This document shows, piece after piece, positions 13,601 through 25,100 of a stretch of 64,000 nucleotides of DNA (position 1 is its first letter; each line of letters opens with the position of its first letter). The position numbers and the translations under genes are program-made. The notes below the pieces were generated by a model. That model saw only the letters and a list, made by a program, of their open reading frames with translations, was not told the DNA's origin and ran no database searches. This DNA comes from Hirudo medicinalis (Eukaryota > Annelida > Clitellata > Hirudinida > Hirudinidae): positions 66,614 through 130,613 of the forward strand of contig MPNW01000117.1 of assembly GCA_011800805.1 (NCBI GenBank). The letters are read 5' to 3'.

Positions 13601-14152
13601 TCATCGTCGAGCAACGGTCCGATGAATGCAGTGACTAAGAACGCGACCACAGCTCCAACATACAACATTGTTCCAGCGAGTTCCTCAAACCCTGCGGGAA
13701 AGTCACTTTTTGAGGAGGAGGACGACGTCGACGAGGACCTTTTCTCCGACAAGTTCGTCTCAAAACCGACGAGGAATGTGAAAGGGCCGACGAAAGCCGT
13801 CGCCAAGCGAGGAAATCTGTTCGACGACTCGGGTTCGTGAGGCTTTCAGATATTATCTTGGAATTCTTTTCTGCTTCTTAGTCGTTTTGTTCGATAACTT
13901 TGATAATGGAATCAATGATATTTATATTATATTATACAAAGTTAATTAGTTAATTAGCTTAGAGTACTTATTACTTAACTTTTCAAGCTCGGTGATCGAA
14001 ACAGGTCGTACGTTCTTTCAGATGACGACATCTTCAACTCTTCGACAACTTATAGTTTGCCTTCGAAAGGCGGAGCCAAGCCGCCCGCCCTCCGAGATGG
14101 AGACGTAGGAAAATCATCAAATTTATTTGGGGATCCACTCAGCAATTTGTGA
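6481..14152 (+). CDS. WASHC2: WASH complex subunit 2 (FAM21)
   Basis: FAM21 is the tail subunit of the WASH complex, which drives Arp2/3 actin assembly on endosomes; its LFa motifs bind retromer VPS35. The head domain covers the first exons (WSLAGDAQ, TKDIQRQL, LNNVFNDFNMLANTQFVEN, RVYDEDPC). The tail carries about twelve LFa motifs, typically SLFDDDDDD..DLF, mostly one per exon. A capping-protein-binding motif (GRPKVTGRRRPTTR) starts at 12496. Exons: 6481-6603, 6865-6957, 7109-7180, 7400-7459, 7708-7815, 8362-8439, 8562-8598, 8789-8865, 9173-9239, 9443-9654, 9818-9910, 9990-10228, 10345-10456, 10608-10690, 10781-10874, 11006-11122, 11269-11535, 11696-11896, 12065-12373, 12496-13303, 13569-13832, 14022-14152. 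All phases close, giving about 1214 residues (human about 1340). The donor at 7181 is weak; the acceptors at 8362, 11269 and 11696 have in-frame alternatives. Confidence 0.93.
7595..7692. repeat. AAT and GAT microsatellite in a WASHC2 intron
   Basis: AAT array, then GAT, then AAT again, ending just before the exon at 7708. A GAT/GGT array follows at 7820-7920 and an AAT array at 8656-8730. Confidence 0.9.
8903..9090. repeat. Long ATC array in a WASHC2 intron
   Basis: About 190 bases of ATC units with recurring ATAAG interruptions. It yields long serine or aspartate open frames in several phases, all artefacts of the repeat. Confidence 0.9.
9260..9345 (-). mobile_element. SINE fragment (tail unit) in a WASHC2 intron
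   Basis: Reverse strand reads GGCGCTATATAAATGGTAGA, the tail unit shared with the fuller SINE copies at 30995, 43901 and 62076. The tRNA-like head is not clear here. Confidence 0.6.
13400..13555. repeat. 34-36-bp tandem repeat in a WASHC2 intron
   Basis: Units of the type TTAACGGTATTAACATTTTAA, then TGGTATTAACATC, repeat about four times up to the acceptor at 13569. Each unit is two half-units differing by TTAACGG versus TTAATGG. Confidence 0.9.
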
Positions 14153-15685
14153 ATGGACGTTGTTTTCCGTTCGTTCGTTCGTGCATTTTGTCATCAGCAG
14201 TTTTTGTGAAGCACTCCACGATAATGAATGTTCAAAGACTCGTTTAATTCTACAAGAATGTTGAAATATGTGAATTTCTTTTTCTTATTTTTTCTTTTAT
14301 TAGTAAAATGTTCAAATTTATTTTCATCATTCTGTGAATAGCATTTGTCATTTTTGCTATCCCCGAATCAGAGGCATCGGATTGGTTCGCGTAAATGCCT
14401 GTCTCCTCCCCCTTTTGCAAAAATTAAATTTTGAACATTCGATGCCAAGTAAGGTTTGTTTCATTTTTAACCTATAAATTTCTGCTGACATGGGAGCTGT
14501 TTTAATGTGCGTTGTGAACAATTCTCCAAAATGTTCCTTTTGAGAATATGTAAGACTGATTTCTAAGCTTTAAAGGCTTGTAAGCATTCCAAGGTAAAAG
14601 ATTCTTCAAGGAAATCTGCTTTTTTCTCCGGCATTTAACAATTTAATGTCACGTTAATGATGTGTTGAAGGATATGTTAAATAATTAGAGACTAGTAGTA
14701 AAAAGTGGATCTTACTGATAATAAAGTTTAACCTTATCATCTCTCCTTTGTCTTTAAGATTACCTTTATTTCTTGCTGTCAAAAGTGATTTTATAGAAAT
14801 ATATTTAAAATGAGAACATTGTACTAGTCCAGCTTTAGCCTTTGTTGGAATGGAATGGTAATTACTCTTTCCAAAGTAATTCAATGACAAACTCGCTCAG
14901 AAGCACACCATCTTGACCTAGATACTCGAAGATTAAGACCAAAACTTAGTTTTAAAAACTAAAGTAGCTACACTTGTGATTGGCCATGAATTTCTTAACC
15001 TCTCGAATTTGGAGATCATTGAATTATATTTCGATTTGAGAAAATGAGCTTATTTATTATGAGTTTATTTTCTGCGCTTGGTTCACACTTCAGATATTTC
15101 AAGTGGATAATTTATTCGGCTGTAATTCGAGTGTTATTCACAGGCTGCTATGTAAATTCGCAAGCCACTCTAATCAAAGCTTCGAGTTTAGTTTAAGTTG
15201 ATTTCGTCAAACTTCGCGAAGGACGTGGGTGTCATCGTCATCATCGACTTACTTCAGGTCAGTCCATTAACCTCAGTTAAGTGAAATATTTGGTAGGAAT
15301 GTGATTTCGAGTGCAAAAAATGCGGAAGTTCTTGGATCGGGCTGCTAGGCTCACGCAGCAAGCAAAAAATTTCCACGCAGACGCACACACAATCCTGTGT
15401 TTTCTCTTTTCCATGCTCCATATAAAGGCCACCTTTCTGATTCGTTGTGCAGCTGGTTTCTGGGAAATAGCTTCGACTGCTAGAAAAGTACTAGACAATC
15501 CCCTTTTATTAACTCTCGTGATTAATAAAGCTAGATAGTTTTAATTAATTTTTGTTTAAAACATTTTTTAGCCAATATTTCAGTAGTTATCTGCCAAGAG
15601 AAAAATCATTGAAAGATTTACTCATAGGTTTTGTGATGTCCCAAATCAATTAAAGATTTCTTTATGTTCTGCAGCACCATCCATA
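14153..15685. other. Intergenic region, WASHC2 to lectin array
   Basis: AT-rich with no coding signal. A possible 5' untranslated intron of the first lectin gene ends at the CTGCAG acceptor near 15674. Confidence 0.5.
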
Positions 15686-17264
15686 ATGGAGGGAAAGTAC
15701 TTCGTTTTGGTCAGCAAGCACTGCAACCTGACCTTGGGAATTCAGGACAACAGTAACCAGGAGGGAACACTGGCCGTTTTATGCAACAAAAACGAATATG
15801 AGCCCCATCAGGTGTGGTACGAGGAGATAGCCACAGGGACTATCAGGTCGAAAGCCAACGACTTATGTCTAACAGTCACAGGTTGGTCTCGTAGTTTTTC
15901 TATGATGCATTTCAAATTAGGCGAATCAAGCTTTGGTAAGGTTTCTGCAAATTTATATTTTGCTTTAAAAATGTATGAAGTCAACGTCGTTTTATAAGAT
16001 CGCGAGCCTGTCAACCAAACGAAAGCATAGCAAAAACAAGAACGTCGGCACAAATAAAAATCAGACATCACAAGTAAAGATAGCACAGAAGAAACTGTTT
16101 AAATCCCGACCTCCGAGATTCTAAAGAAAAACGATTCGAACCGAGTGCATCGACATCCATTCGTAGACTCGAATATCAGTCTTAGATGATTAAAAATGCG
16201 AGCATCACGCGCCCAGACAATTCCGTCAGTAGGGATGTGCGATCTTACTCTTACAAATCAATACAAGTCACGAAAATGTTAATTTTGATGCTGGTTGATA
16301 AAATTAAGAACTAATATTACATAAACAGGTAAACAAAATTAAATAATTTATTTCACCCAGAGGGAGAGAACCGAATTCGCCTCGCGTCGTACAAACCTGG
16401 TGACCAGAGCCAACAGTGGAGGGTCAGTGGCGGGGTGGTGCACCACAGGGTCTACCACAACAAAGTCCTTGACATCGTCGACGGAAGGCAAGATTGTGGT
16501 GCAGTTCTTTGTTCCTGGGACTTCCACTCGGGTCCTAACCAACAATGGGAAGTGCAATAGTGAGACATTGTGTTTGTATTTAAGTAGCTTTTTTTTGTAT
16601 TAGAAAAATGTATTAGTGTTATTATGGTTGAACTCTATTTAACTCTCGCTGCATTAATCCAAGTTCTCTAATTTCTCATTAACGCAATGCTCAGTAGTAA
16701 TGCTTTTTCACAAATTTCCAATCATAACTAATAACTAATAAACATTTGTTTGCTCGCTAAAGTCTCCCACCCAGACTGTTCTACATCGTCAGTGAGCTGA
16801 ACGGCCTGGTACTTGACATAGCTGGTGCAAGTCAGGACCCTGGTGCCAAGCTCATCCTTTGGGACAAAAAAGGAAGTGATGCAAAGAACCAGCTATGGTA
16901 CGAGGACCGATCGGGCTTCTTAAGATCCGCCCTCAACAATTTTGCACCTGACGGTTCAACTGCAGGCATGAAGCTTACTAAACGTTCAAATTAGTTAAAT
17001 TAATATCGCTTAAAATAAAGACGTAATTATTATTAATATATTATTAACTTTGCCCTCGCAATTTTAGAAATTACCATGCAACCGTTCGCCGAAGACAACC
17101 CAAACAGATGCTGGTTTATTTACGGCAGCACAATTTACCTTGGACACAAACAAGACCAAGTATTCGACATCGTGGGCAGTAGAACTGAGGCAGGGACTTC
17201 AGTGGGCGTGTACCAGTCTCACGGGGGACCCAATCAGAAGTGGTACCAGGAATTCGTCAACTGA
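15686..17264 (+). CDS. R-type (ricin-B-like) beta-trefoil lectin, copy A
   Basis: Exons 15686-15881, 16361-16553, 16763-16965 and 17068-17264 give 262 residues as two beta-trefoil domains. Exons 1-2 form the first (repeats ending QVWYEE, QQWRV, NQQWEV); exons 3-4 form the second (KNQLWYED, then NQKWYQEF). QxW-type motifs and VLDIVDG / LVLDIAGA strands mark the carbohydrate-binding ricin-B fold. There is no signal peptide, so it is cytosolic or exported by a non-classical route. No catalytic toxin domain is attached. Introns 2 and 3 close in phase only with GC donors (AAGT|GCAATA and GCAG|GCATGA). An in-frame GT alternative exists for intron 3 here (ACG|GTTCAA) but not in copy B. The two halves could instead be separate transcripts. 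Confidence 0.82.
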
Positions 17265-17337
17265 AGCTTTTAGTCAGTGAGGCACTTATATGTTGATGGA
17301 CTTTGACGTCAGCAAGAAGGTTTTGCTTTGTCTTGAA

Positions 17338-17507
17338 TTTGATGGAACAAAAAAGTGATGGAAAAGTGATTTTGAAGGAATTTAGGCCTGATAGTTTCTG
17401 AACAGATTTATTCCACTATTAGATACTTCGCTTTCTCGCATTTGACATTTGTGTATGGTTCATTTGTTAGATTAAAAATTCTTTTCACGAGGTTCCACAT
17501 AAATGTT
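17338..17507 (+). repeat. Direct repeat, first copy (about 160 bp)
   Basis: Starts TTTGATGGAACAAA and ends CATAAATGTT; over 90 percent identical by eye to 17881-18036, with a short internal indel. It lies in the 3' flank of lectin copy A. Confidence 0.9.
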
Positions 17508-17880
17508 AATATGTTCAAATGTTCACTAATGTTCACGATATAAATGTTAACTAAAACAGATTTCGGATTTTTCTTTCAAAGAAATCGCGCCCAACATCCG
17601 AAATAAGACATTTAGTCGACAATTTTAAATTTTAAGAAAACCATACCTTGGTAATATCTTATTAATTTCTACTTAAAATTATGTAACTTATGGAAGTAAT
17701 TATCCATTAGTACCGCTCAGTGATTCATTTATTTCTGCTCGACATAACGTAGACGGTCTTAATCCACGATATTCGAGCAATCCTTAAAAAATCGTGAAAA
17801 AATAAAACAGACAAATAAATATTCTTAGTGTTTCGAGGCACATGAAACAAGGAGCAGACTTATTGAGAATCTCAGAGGAA

Positions 17881-18036
17881 TTTGATGGAACAAAGTGATT
17901 TCGAAGGAATTTAGATCTGATAGTTTCCGAACAGATTTATTCCACTATTAGATGCTTCGCTTTCTCGCATTTGGCATTTGTGTATGGTTCATTTGTTAGA
18001 TTAAAAATTCTTTTCATGAGGTTCAACATAAATGTT
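17881..18036 (+). repeat. Direct repeat, second copy
   Basis: Second copy of the 17338-17507 segment, 374 bases downstream. It suggests that the 3' flank of a lectin gene was duplicated when the array expanded. Confidence 0.9.
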
Positions 18037-18535
18037 CACTGAATGTCATTTTGATGTTGTGGGGATTGCAATAAACAAAAAACACTAATTATGATAGGAT
18101 AGAAATTTAAGTAATTGTGACAACTCATGATTCTATGAAACATCACATCCGCTTTCAGGAAAGGATAATCGATGTTTTAGGATGTCGAAAAATATTACTT
18201 AATTCGCACACCTATAAATAAACTCAATGTTTCAAATTAGGCAATAATTAATCGCTAAGAGCTTTAGAATTATTAAAAATGGCTGCTAAGCAACAGATTA
18301 TGCATGAGGTCCGACTTCATCCTTCTGCCTCTGTGAAGAAAGAAATGAATAAATAATAATAAAATAAATTATATTATTACACCAGAGCTAGAGTCAATGT
18401 CAATTGACTAATTACTTGCCGGTTCACTTGGAATAGTATAAGTCCAAATCATCTTAGCCATGCAACGGACTTTAATCAAATAAATAAATAACTTGGAATA
18501 GTTCAATTGATACCGCACAATTATTTCCAAGGGAG

Positions 18536-18610
18536 GCATTAGGTTTCGAACACGATCTTGTCGTGAACAGAGACACAAGCAGTCAATTTGCTTGTGGCGT
18601 ATTAGGGATG
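18536..18610 (-). mobile_element. Possible SINE remnant
   Basis: Reverse strand contains GTGTTCGAAACC, the tRNA B-box form found in the other SINE copies; no convincing A box or tail. Weak call. Confidence 0.35.
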
Positions 18611-18805
18611 GACTCTTACTCATTCCGATACCATTTTTCGCTTCGACTTCCCTGGGTTGTGCTGTGACAGTTTGGCTCCTAAAACATTTTATGAGAGAAA
18701 GTTAATAAAAGCCAGAAAGGTTTAACACTAAATTTATTTCTATTTCATTAACTGTTCCTAAATTGGTTATAAATGATTACTTTTACCAATAGCAACGGCT
18801 AAACC

Positions 18806-19003
18806 ATGAAAGGAAAGTTTTCTTCATTTTGGCCAGCAAACATTGCAGTCTCAAACTGGGAATCGAAAACAACAGCTGTGACACGAGTGGCGGACCATTG
18901 TGCAACAAAAATGAGAAGCAGGATCATCAAGTTTGGTACGAAGAAGAGTCATCTGGCACCATTAGGTCCAAGGCCAATGGTCTCTGTCTGACGGTTATCG
19001 GTT
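18806..19003 (+). pseudogene. Lectin copy P, frameshifted first exon only
   Basis: From about 18823 the reading frame matches exon 1 of the two intact lectins (ASKHCSLKLGIENNS, HQVWYEE, SGTIRSKANGLCLTV) and keeps the phase-1 GT donor after GTTATCG. The ATG at 18806 is in another frame: relative to copy A about two extra bases sit between ATG-GGAAAG and the conserved TTC-TTTTG codons. No exon 2, 3 or 4 homology follows before copy B at 19648. Read as a truncated, frameshifted copy. Confidence 0.8.
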
Positions 19004-19647
19004 GATCTGATCAACACGCGTTAAATTACTGTTTCGATGATCAGCTACTTAATAGCTACTTCTTTAAACTTACTAGTTCAGACTAGTTTTTCAATCCGCC
19101 AACACTACCCAAGCGCTGTAATGGTAATAATTATGGAGTAAAAGGTGATATTGTATTTTTTAATCTTCTGTCGTTTAAAGTTCTGTCGATGAATCACGGC
19201 TAACAAATGTCTGCTTCACATTCTTTTCACAAAAGTTTCTATGAAGTTTTCATTATAAAAATCAGAAAAATCTTCGACATTGAACGAGCAATTCCTGTTT
19301 AGTTGAAGAAAGTCACTCCAAAAGACTTGAAACGACGCGATGTTTAATCTTGTCTGATTGGAATTTGAATTTCTAATGATCAACCTTATAAAAATAAATT
19401 ACTACAAAAATTGCATAGTTATGTTTAGAAATGTTATTTAAGCAAAGAACAGACCGTGCACAGACTAATTAAGTATGCGAACCGATAACTACTCTTTCTC
19501 GACTCCATAAAATAGGCTTCACAGCTCGATTTCGTTCTGTGATTTCTTAAACAAAGTTTAAAAAGTTGAAGCCAAAGAGTTTTTAATATCAACATTCCAG
19601 CTCAATTTTACGAAAGTAATAATTTTTGTTTCGTTCGCACAGCAACC

Positions 19648-21017
19648 ATGCCGCTGGGGAAATACTTCGTTTTGATCAGTGACCACTGCAGACTGGTTCT
19701 GGGGATTGAAGGGAACAGCGACAATGAACAAAGTTTGGCTGTTCTTTGCAACAATGATAATGGTGAATCCCACCAGGTTTGGTTTGAGGATTTGGCCACC
19801 GGTACCATCAGATCAAAAGCTAACGACCTCTGCCTGACAGTCTCAGGTTTTTAGAAGAATTTGTATACGTGACTGTACTGTGGATAATAAGTTAATATAA
19901 TATATATATATATATATTTATTTATTTTTAAACTTTTAATATATAATATATCCAAATTAGATAACTTAATTTAGACAAGAATTCAAACATCACAGCAGAA
20001 TAAAAGCAGTTTTTCATCAATGGATTACAGAGGGGGAGAACAGAATACGCCTCAAGGCTTATGAACCCGGTGATTCAAATCAAAAGTGGATGGTCGATGG
20101 AAAAGTGGTCCGCCACAGGGAAAACCAGGACAAGGTCCTTGACATTGTAGACGGAAGAGGGGATTGTGGTGCAGTTTTGTGTTCTTGGGACTTCCATTCG
20201 GGCACGAATCAGCAATGGGGAGTGCACTAGTATGAATCGAGTTTTCATATTTTGGTTGTGGATGTTTATGTTTTTATAAATGTTAATAGTTTTATCATCA
20301 ATATTGTTCTTGTTTTTGAAATTTTGTCATTCGCTAATAACAGTTTTATTTTCTTTTTTAAACAAAAAAATTAATTTGTTAATTACGATAATCGCCATGA
20401 ATATTTTACAAAAACAATAAGCTTCCTGCTTTGCAGCCTCGAACCAAGGCTGTTCTACATCGTCAGCGAATTCAACCAAAAAGTGGTTGACATTGCTAAT
20501 GGCGACCCAAACCCTGGTGCCAAACTCATCGTCTGGGACAAGCACGACAACCCTAATCAGGCCAAGAACCAACTTTGGTACGAGGACCAAACTGGATTTC
20601 TCAGGTCTGCTCTGAATGATTTCGCACCTGACGGATCGACCAAAGGCACGAAACTTGTTGTTTATTTAAATTAAATTCAATTAAATATTTTATTATTTGT
20701 TTAAATTGTTAAATTATTAATTAATAATAAATTTATTTGCTGAGAAATGTTTTGGAATGTTAACTCAGGTTAACCTCTTCATGATTGGCAGGATAAATTA
20801 TATATTTTTTTCGTCAGAAATTACTATGCAGCTCTTCGATGTGAACGACCCTGATAGGTGCTGGGCTATTTATGGCAGCACGGTCTTCCTCAAGCATCGA
20901 CAAGATCAAGTGTTTGACATTCTGGAAGGCAGATCAGAGGCAGGGGCTTCGGTGGGCGTGTTTAAGATCCACAACGGACCCAATCAGAAGTGGTACCAAG
21001 AATACATCAACGATTGA
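19648..21017 (+). CDS. R-type (ricin-B-like) beta-trefoil lectin, copy B
   Basis: Exons 19648-19846, 20031-20223, 20437-20645 and 20818-21017 give 266 residues with the same two-trefoil plan and intron phases (1, 2, 1) as copy A. Motifs: HQVWFED, NQKWMV, NQQWGV, KNQLWYED, NQKWYQEY. Introns 2 and 3 again need GC donors (GGAGT|GCACTA and AAAG|GCACGA); no GT donor keeps frame at either site. A CACAG acceptor just before CAACCATG suggests a 5' untranslated intron. AATAAA follows at 21247. Likely a sugar-binding protein; specificity cannot be inferred. Confidence 0.84.
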
Positions 21018-21246
21018 AACTCTCAGCACGGAAGGGTCAAAGTCAGCAGCCCTCTGACGCTAAGAAATAGCTTATCCATTTTATGAGCTTTTGCTTTGAA
21101 TTGACATGAGAAAGATATCAGATTAATATAAGATTATCATTGATTAAGTTCGTTTAAACTTGAAAGTTTGTTAAGGCTTCAATCAGTTGGTTTAAGTTTA
21201 CAATCAATTAATTCTGTGAAACGTTGACCCGATTACTTTTGTAGGA

Positions 21247-21252
21247 AATAAA
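21247..21252 (+). promoter_or_regulatory. Probable polyadenylation signal of lectin copy B
   Basis: AATAAA 230 bases after the stop, followed by a run of eight T. Confidence 0.5.
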
Positions 21253-22175
21253 TCATGTTTTTTTTGTGCGTGGACCCCTGAATTTGTTTTCAATTCAACA
21301 CGGCGATGCAATAAATCAAGATATGAATAGAAGGTCTTATAAGCTGGACTCGGAATTAGGGGCTGTGGAAACATAAATTTAAAGATAATTCAAACTTTTT
21401 CTTTGTCATGTATTTATCAGGTAATACCTATGAAATAACTACAGCCGTCAGAATTATGCATCTCAGCTCAGGGCATCGAAGTAGAAATATTTATTTTATC
21501 TAATAATTTTAAAGTCGTTTTCCTTCTCCAAACGATGAAACATGATCTCCGTACATGATTTGGATGAGAAACTCTCCTCAAGAAGGCAAATGAAGAAGGC
21601 CATTTATTACTTTTACGGTTTATTTTTTAAAATCTAAGAAATATGAACTTGAAGGTGCTGCTTTTTCGAAATCGCCCCACTAAAGGCCGTTGACTGAGTC
21701 TGGCAAAGCAGGGTTTTGCACTGTTCTCACTTTGGGGAATGTTTCAATGTTAAAGCTTAAGATTCTCCAAGACTTTGTAAACATCATTTTCGAGTCCGCT
21801 TTTTAAAGGATTTCCTGATTTTGTAAATATATTTAATCACGCGTTCTCAGACTTTTGAATCTGACACCAACGATGTCGCATCATTAGATGGTTCAAGTGT
21901 TTTTCTAATGTACTTGACGCACCACGTTAGCTCCTTTTTAGATTTCAAGATAGAAAAAACATAATTTTTCCTTAAATTAAAAAATCCGAACGATCTCACC
22001 CGTCGAAAGTTGTTTACTCCACTCGGGGGTCCACTTCCCAGCACTCGACAGTCATAACAGTCGACATTTCTACGACACCGGAGGATCATTAATAATAATA
22101 ATAATAAATAATTAACAACAACACAATTTATTGTCTACGACTCCGGCAACAAGAAGCAGAATATGCTTTTTACGT
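21253..22175. other. Intergenic region, lectin array to GEMIN5
   Basis: No coding signal. The 3' ends of lectin B (+) and GEMIN5 (-) converge here. Confidence 0.5.
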
Positions 22176-25100
22176 TCACACACGTTTAAAAGCCAACAAA
22201 GCAACAGGAACAAACACAAGCAGATAAAACGTTTTAAATGAGGAAATCGTGGAATTATTAACAACGCCAGCTTTTTGGGAGCACAGCCTCTTGAAGGCTG
22301 TTACAATATCTGTCGAGTATTGTGACACGTTCAAAGGCTTGACGCCACTGATGAGATGTAGACGAACAACACGACATTGATACATTCCTCTGTGACATTC
22401 CCACAAACGATTGAGCAATAACGTATCCTAAGCAATACTTTGAGCTCAACTTTTAAGCACTGAAATGTCATTTCTTGTTTACTTTGAAGTTCTACCTCCG
22501 AGCAGTTGAATTATGCAAAGAAAAATGAGGCACTTGTGATTGAGCCAAAAAAAAAAAAACCCAAAGCATCGAAAGCTGACGTTACAGAAGATGCACCGAC
22601 TTTAAAAACTTAGAAATTAGCTCCTCCCGCACCAAAACTGACTGAAAAACAGTCAGAACTTCCATCATGAAATCTCAGGAGCCTTCCGAAGACTTGAATT
22701 TTCAAGCGAATGAAAATTGAAAGTTTAAGGGCAAAACTCTTTCAACGAGTAACACAGTTCAGACTCCAACAGTTTTGCAACAATCTCAATTACCTAAATC
22801 TCAGTTAAGTTACATCACAATTATTTTACAAAAGGAAAAAGAAAGCCCTTAACGAGATCACGATAACGATTGCACTGTCGACGGTTAGTTCCATTTAAGG
22901 CCTCTTCATTGGGCGGGAGTTTGCATAACGAGCTTGGAAATTTGGAGGATGACCTGACGAGATTGGCGACAGTCAGGGAAACTCTGGAGGTTTGAAATCA
23001 TAAAGTACAATATCATTTTAATATCAATAAATTGTAATTAAACTAAATAAATTTGAATAAAAATAAATTAAAATTAAAAACCTAAATAAAATTGAATGAA
23101 TTTACATGGAACTAGGTTAATATTTGAAATTGTGAATAAAATCACAATTATGGGTGTTATTGCAAATGTTCAGCAAATCGCACTTGAAATCCTCTTATAA
23201 TTTGAATAATTAATTTGTTTAATCATTGAATGTCACGAGCGATAACAAGTTACGACTCAAAACTAAGAAGTCTCACTGACCCTGTAGAAGTTGGGGTACG
23301 TGGACAGAACCTGCTGCCCTTCTTGTAAGTGCTGAGCCAGTGCCGGCAGAGTCATTCCGTCCAAGTTTAGAAGACCTTCGGACTCCTCCAATTCACCGTT
23401 GAACAGAGTTTTAGGTTTCACCTCTCCGTTGGCGTCTGCATCTCCACCACCATCTCCCCTTCGGGGGGAGATGTTTTCCGTCTTTTCACTCACGGCACCG
23501 GGAACGGCCCCAGACCCACTTCGGCAGCCGCCCCTGGCAATGAACTCCCTGCAGAGCTTGTTGATGTGATCGATGGACCTCGAAGTCCTCTGCACGGCGG
23601 CAGGACCTTCTCTCAGCAACAACTGGGATGCCTTCTTCAAAAGTGGATTGAACTTGTGAGAAATGTTGGCAAGTTGATGTTGCTGTGTGCTCGCAACAAT
23701 GTTTAGCAACATCTTGAGAGCGTGGTGGCAACATTTGGCTCGAATGCAGTCTGCGACGGTTATCGGTTTGCATGGTTCTCGAACGTCACCTTCAAATTCG
23801 TCGCAACTTAAAATCCTGCTCAGCAACGAACGGATTCTTTCGACTGAAATTATTCAATAATTAAAAAAAAAATCTATTTTCACAAAATGAATCAAATCAA
23901 GCGACAACAGCTACGTCGACGCTTCAATGGAATGTGACATCAATTCCTTAACATTGAAATCAACGCACGCACCGTCCAACGACATCGCTGCCTTCTTCTC
24001 CGCTTCAGAGTCGGACGCTCGGAAATAATCCTCGACGATCGGCTCGGAATTTTCCACGAAAGCAGAGAAAATCATCTTCAAGCTTTCGACGAGATTCTTG
24101 ACGTCACAATCTCCTGGGAACGAATCGAACGTTTTACAGTCAAAGCAAGACTTGCACCGATTAAAAAATCAGACATTTAAACAATAAAATTATGTCACGT
24201 CTTCGTGGAAAATTCAAGAAAATTAAAAATTAATTCAACTTAAAAATTTCACCGTCAGGGAAGAGAATGCTGCAGAAATGAAAACAAAGCGAAGGTAGGG
24301 AGTTGCTATTGGACGACTCCAATTTGACCATGGCATCGAGCAGCCAATGGTTTGATTCGTCTGAGAAGTAAACAAACAACAATCATTTGAAAACATTGTT
24401 TGAAAGACAAATTCAAAGCAATAAATTTATGAGGTCAGCATGCCTAAAATAACTTTAAATTCGAGCTGCTCACCTCCACCGGTTTCCATCAGTCGTTCGG
24501 TGATGAAGAGGACGATGCACAACGACGCGTCGACCGTCAGCTGTTCGAACGTTCGCGAAGTCATTTTAGACACGATTTCAGATTAATTTAAAGAAATCAA
24601 AGATTAATCGAATTAATTAGATTAATCGTGATTCTTGAAATATTTTTAAGCACAAGAAAATGCCCACATTTTGAAGGTCCTGACTCGACTGTCTCGTGTG
24701 GAGAATAACCAGGAGTCTCTTGCGGACCTCGGACAGGTCGATTTTGCCCTGGGAGCTCGAACTCTTCCACTTTGCGATGCAGGTCTCCAAGGTGGTGATC
24801 ACGATGGAGGGGATGCCATCTGGTGAGGATTTTAAAAACAATAATAAACAGGTAAATGAATGAATAATTAATTAACTGAATAATCAGGTAATTAAAAACA
24901 AGTTAAAATTTCGGATTTCAATTGATTATGTTAGTTAACGAATAACTTCACCTGCGTGGATGTCAAGAGGGCACGAACTCAGGGAGGTTACGACCTCTGG
25001 CATGAACTTGAACAGCAGACTCAGCAGAAACTTGTGGCAAGACACGACGAGATCCAAGTGCTGAAACGAAACAATTTGTGAGGAACGGTCGAACATTTAC

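Noticed and set aside
15277..15538. Open frames before the first lectin gene
   Set aside because: No homology, no lectin-like motif and no phase-compatible splice sites to the ATG at 15686.
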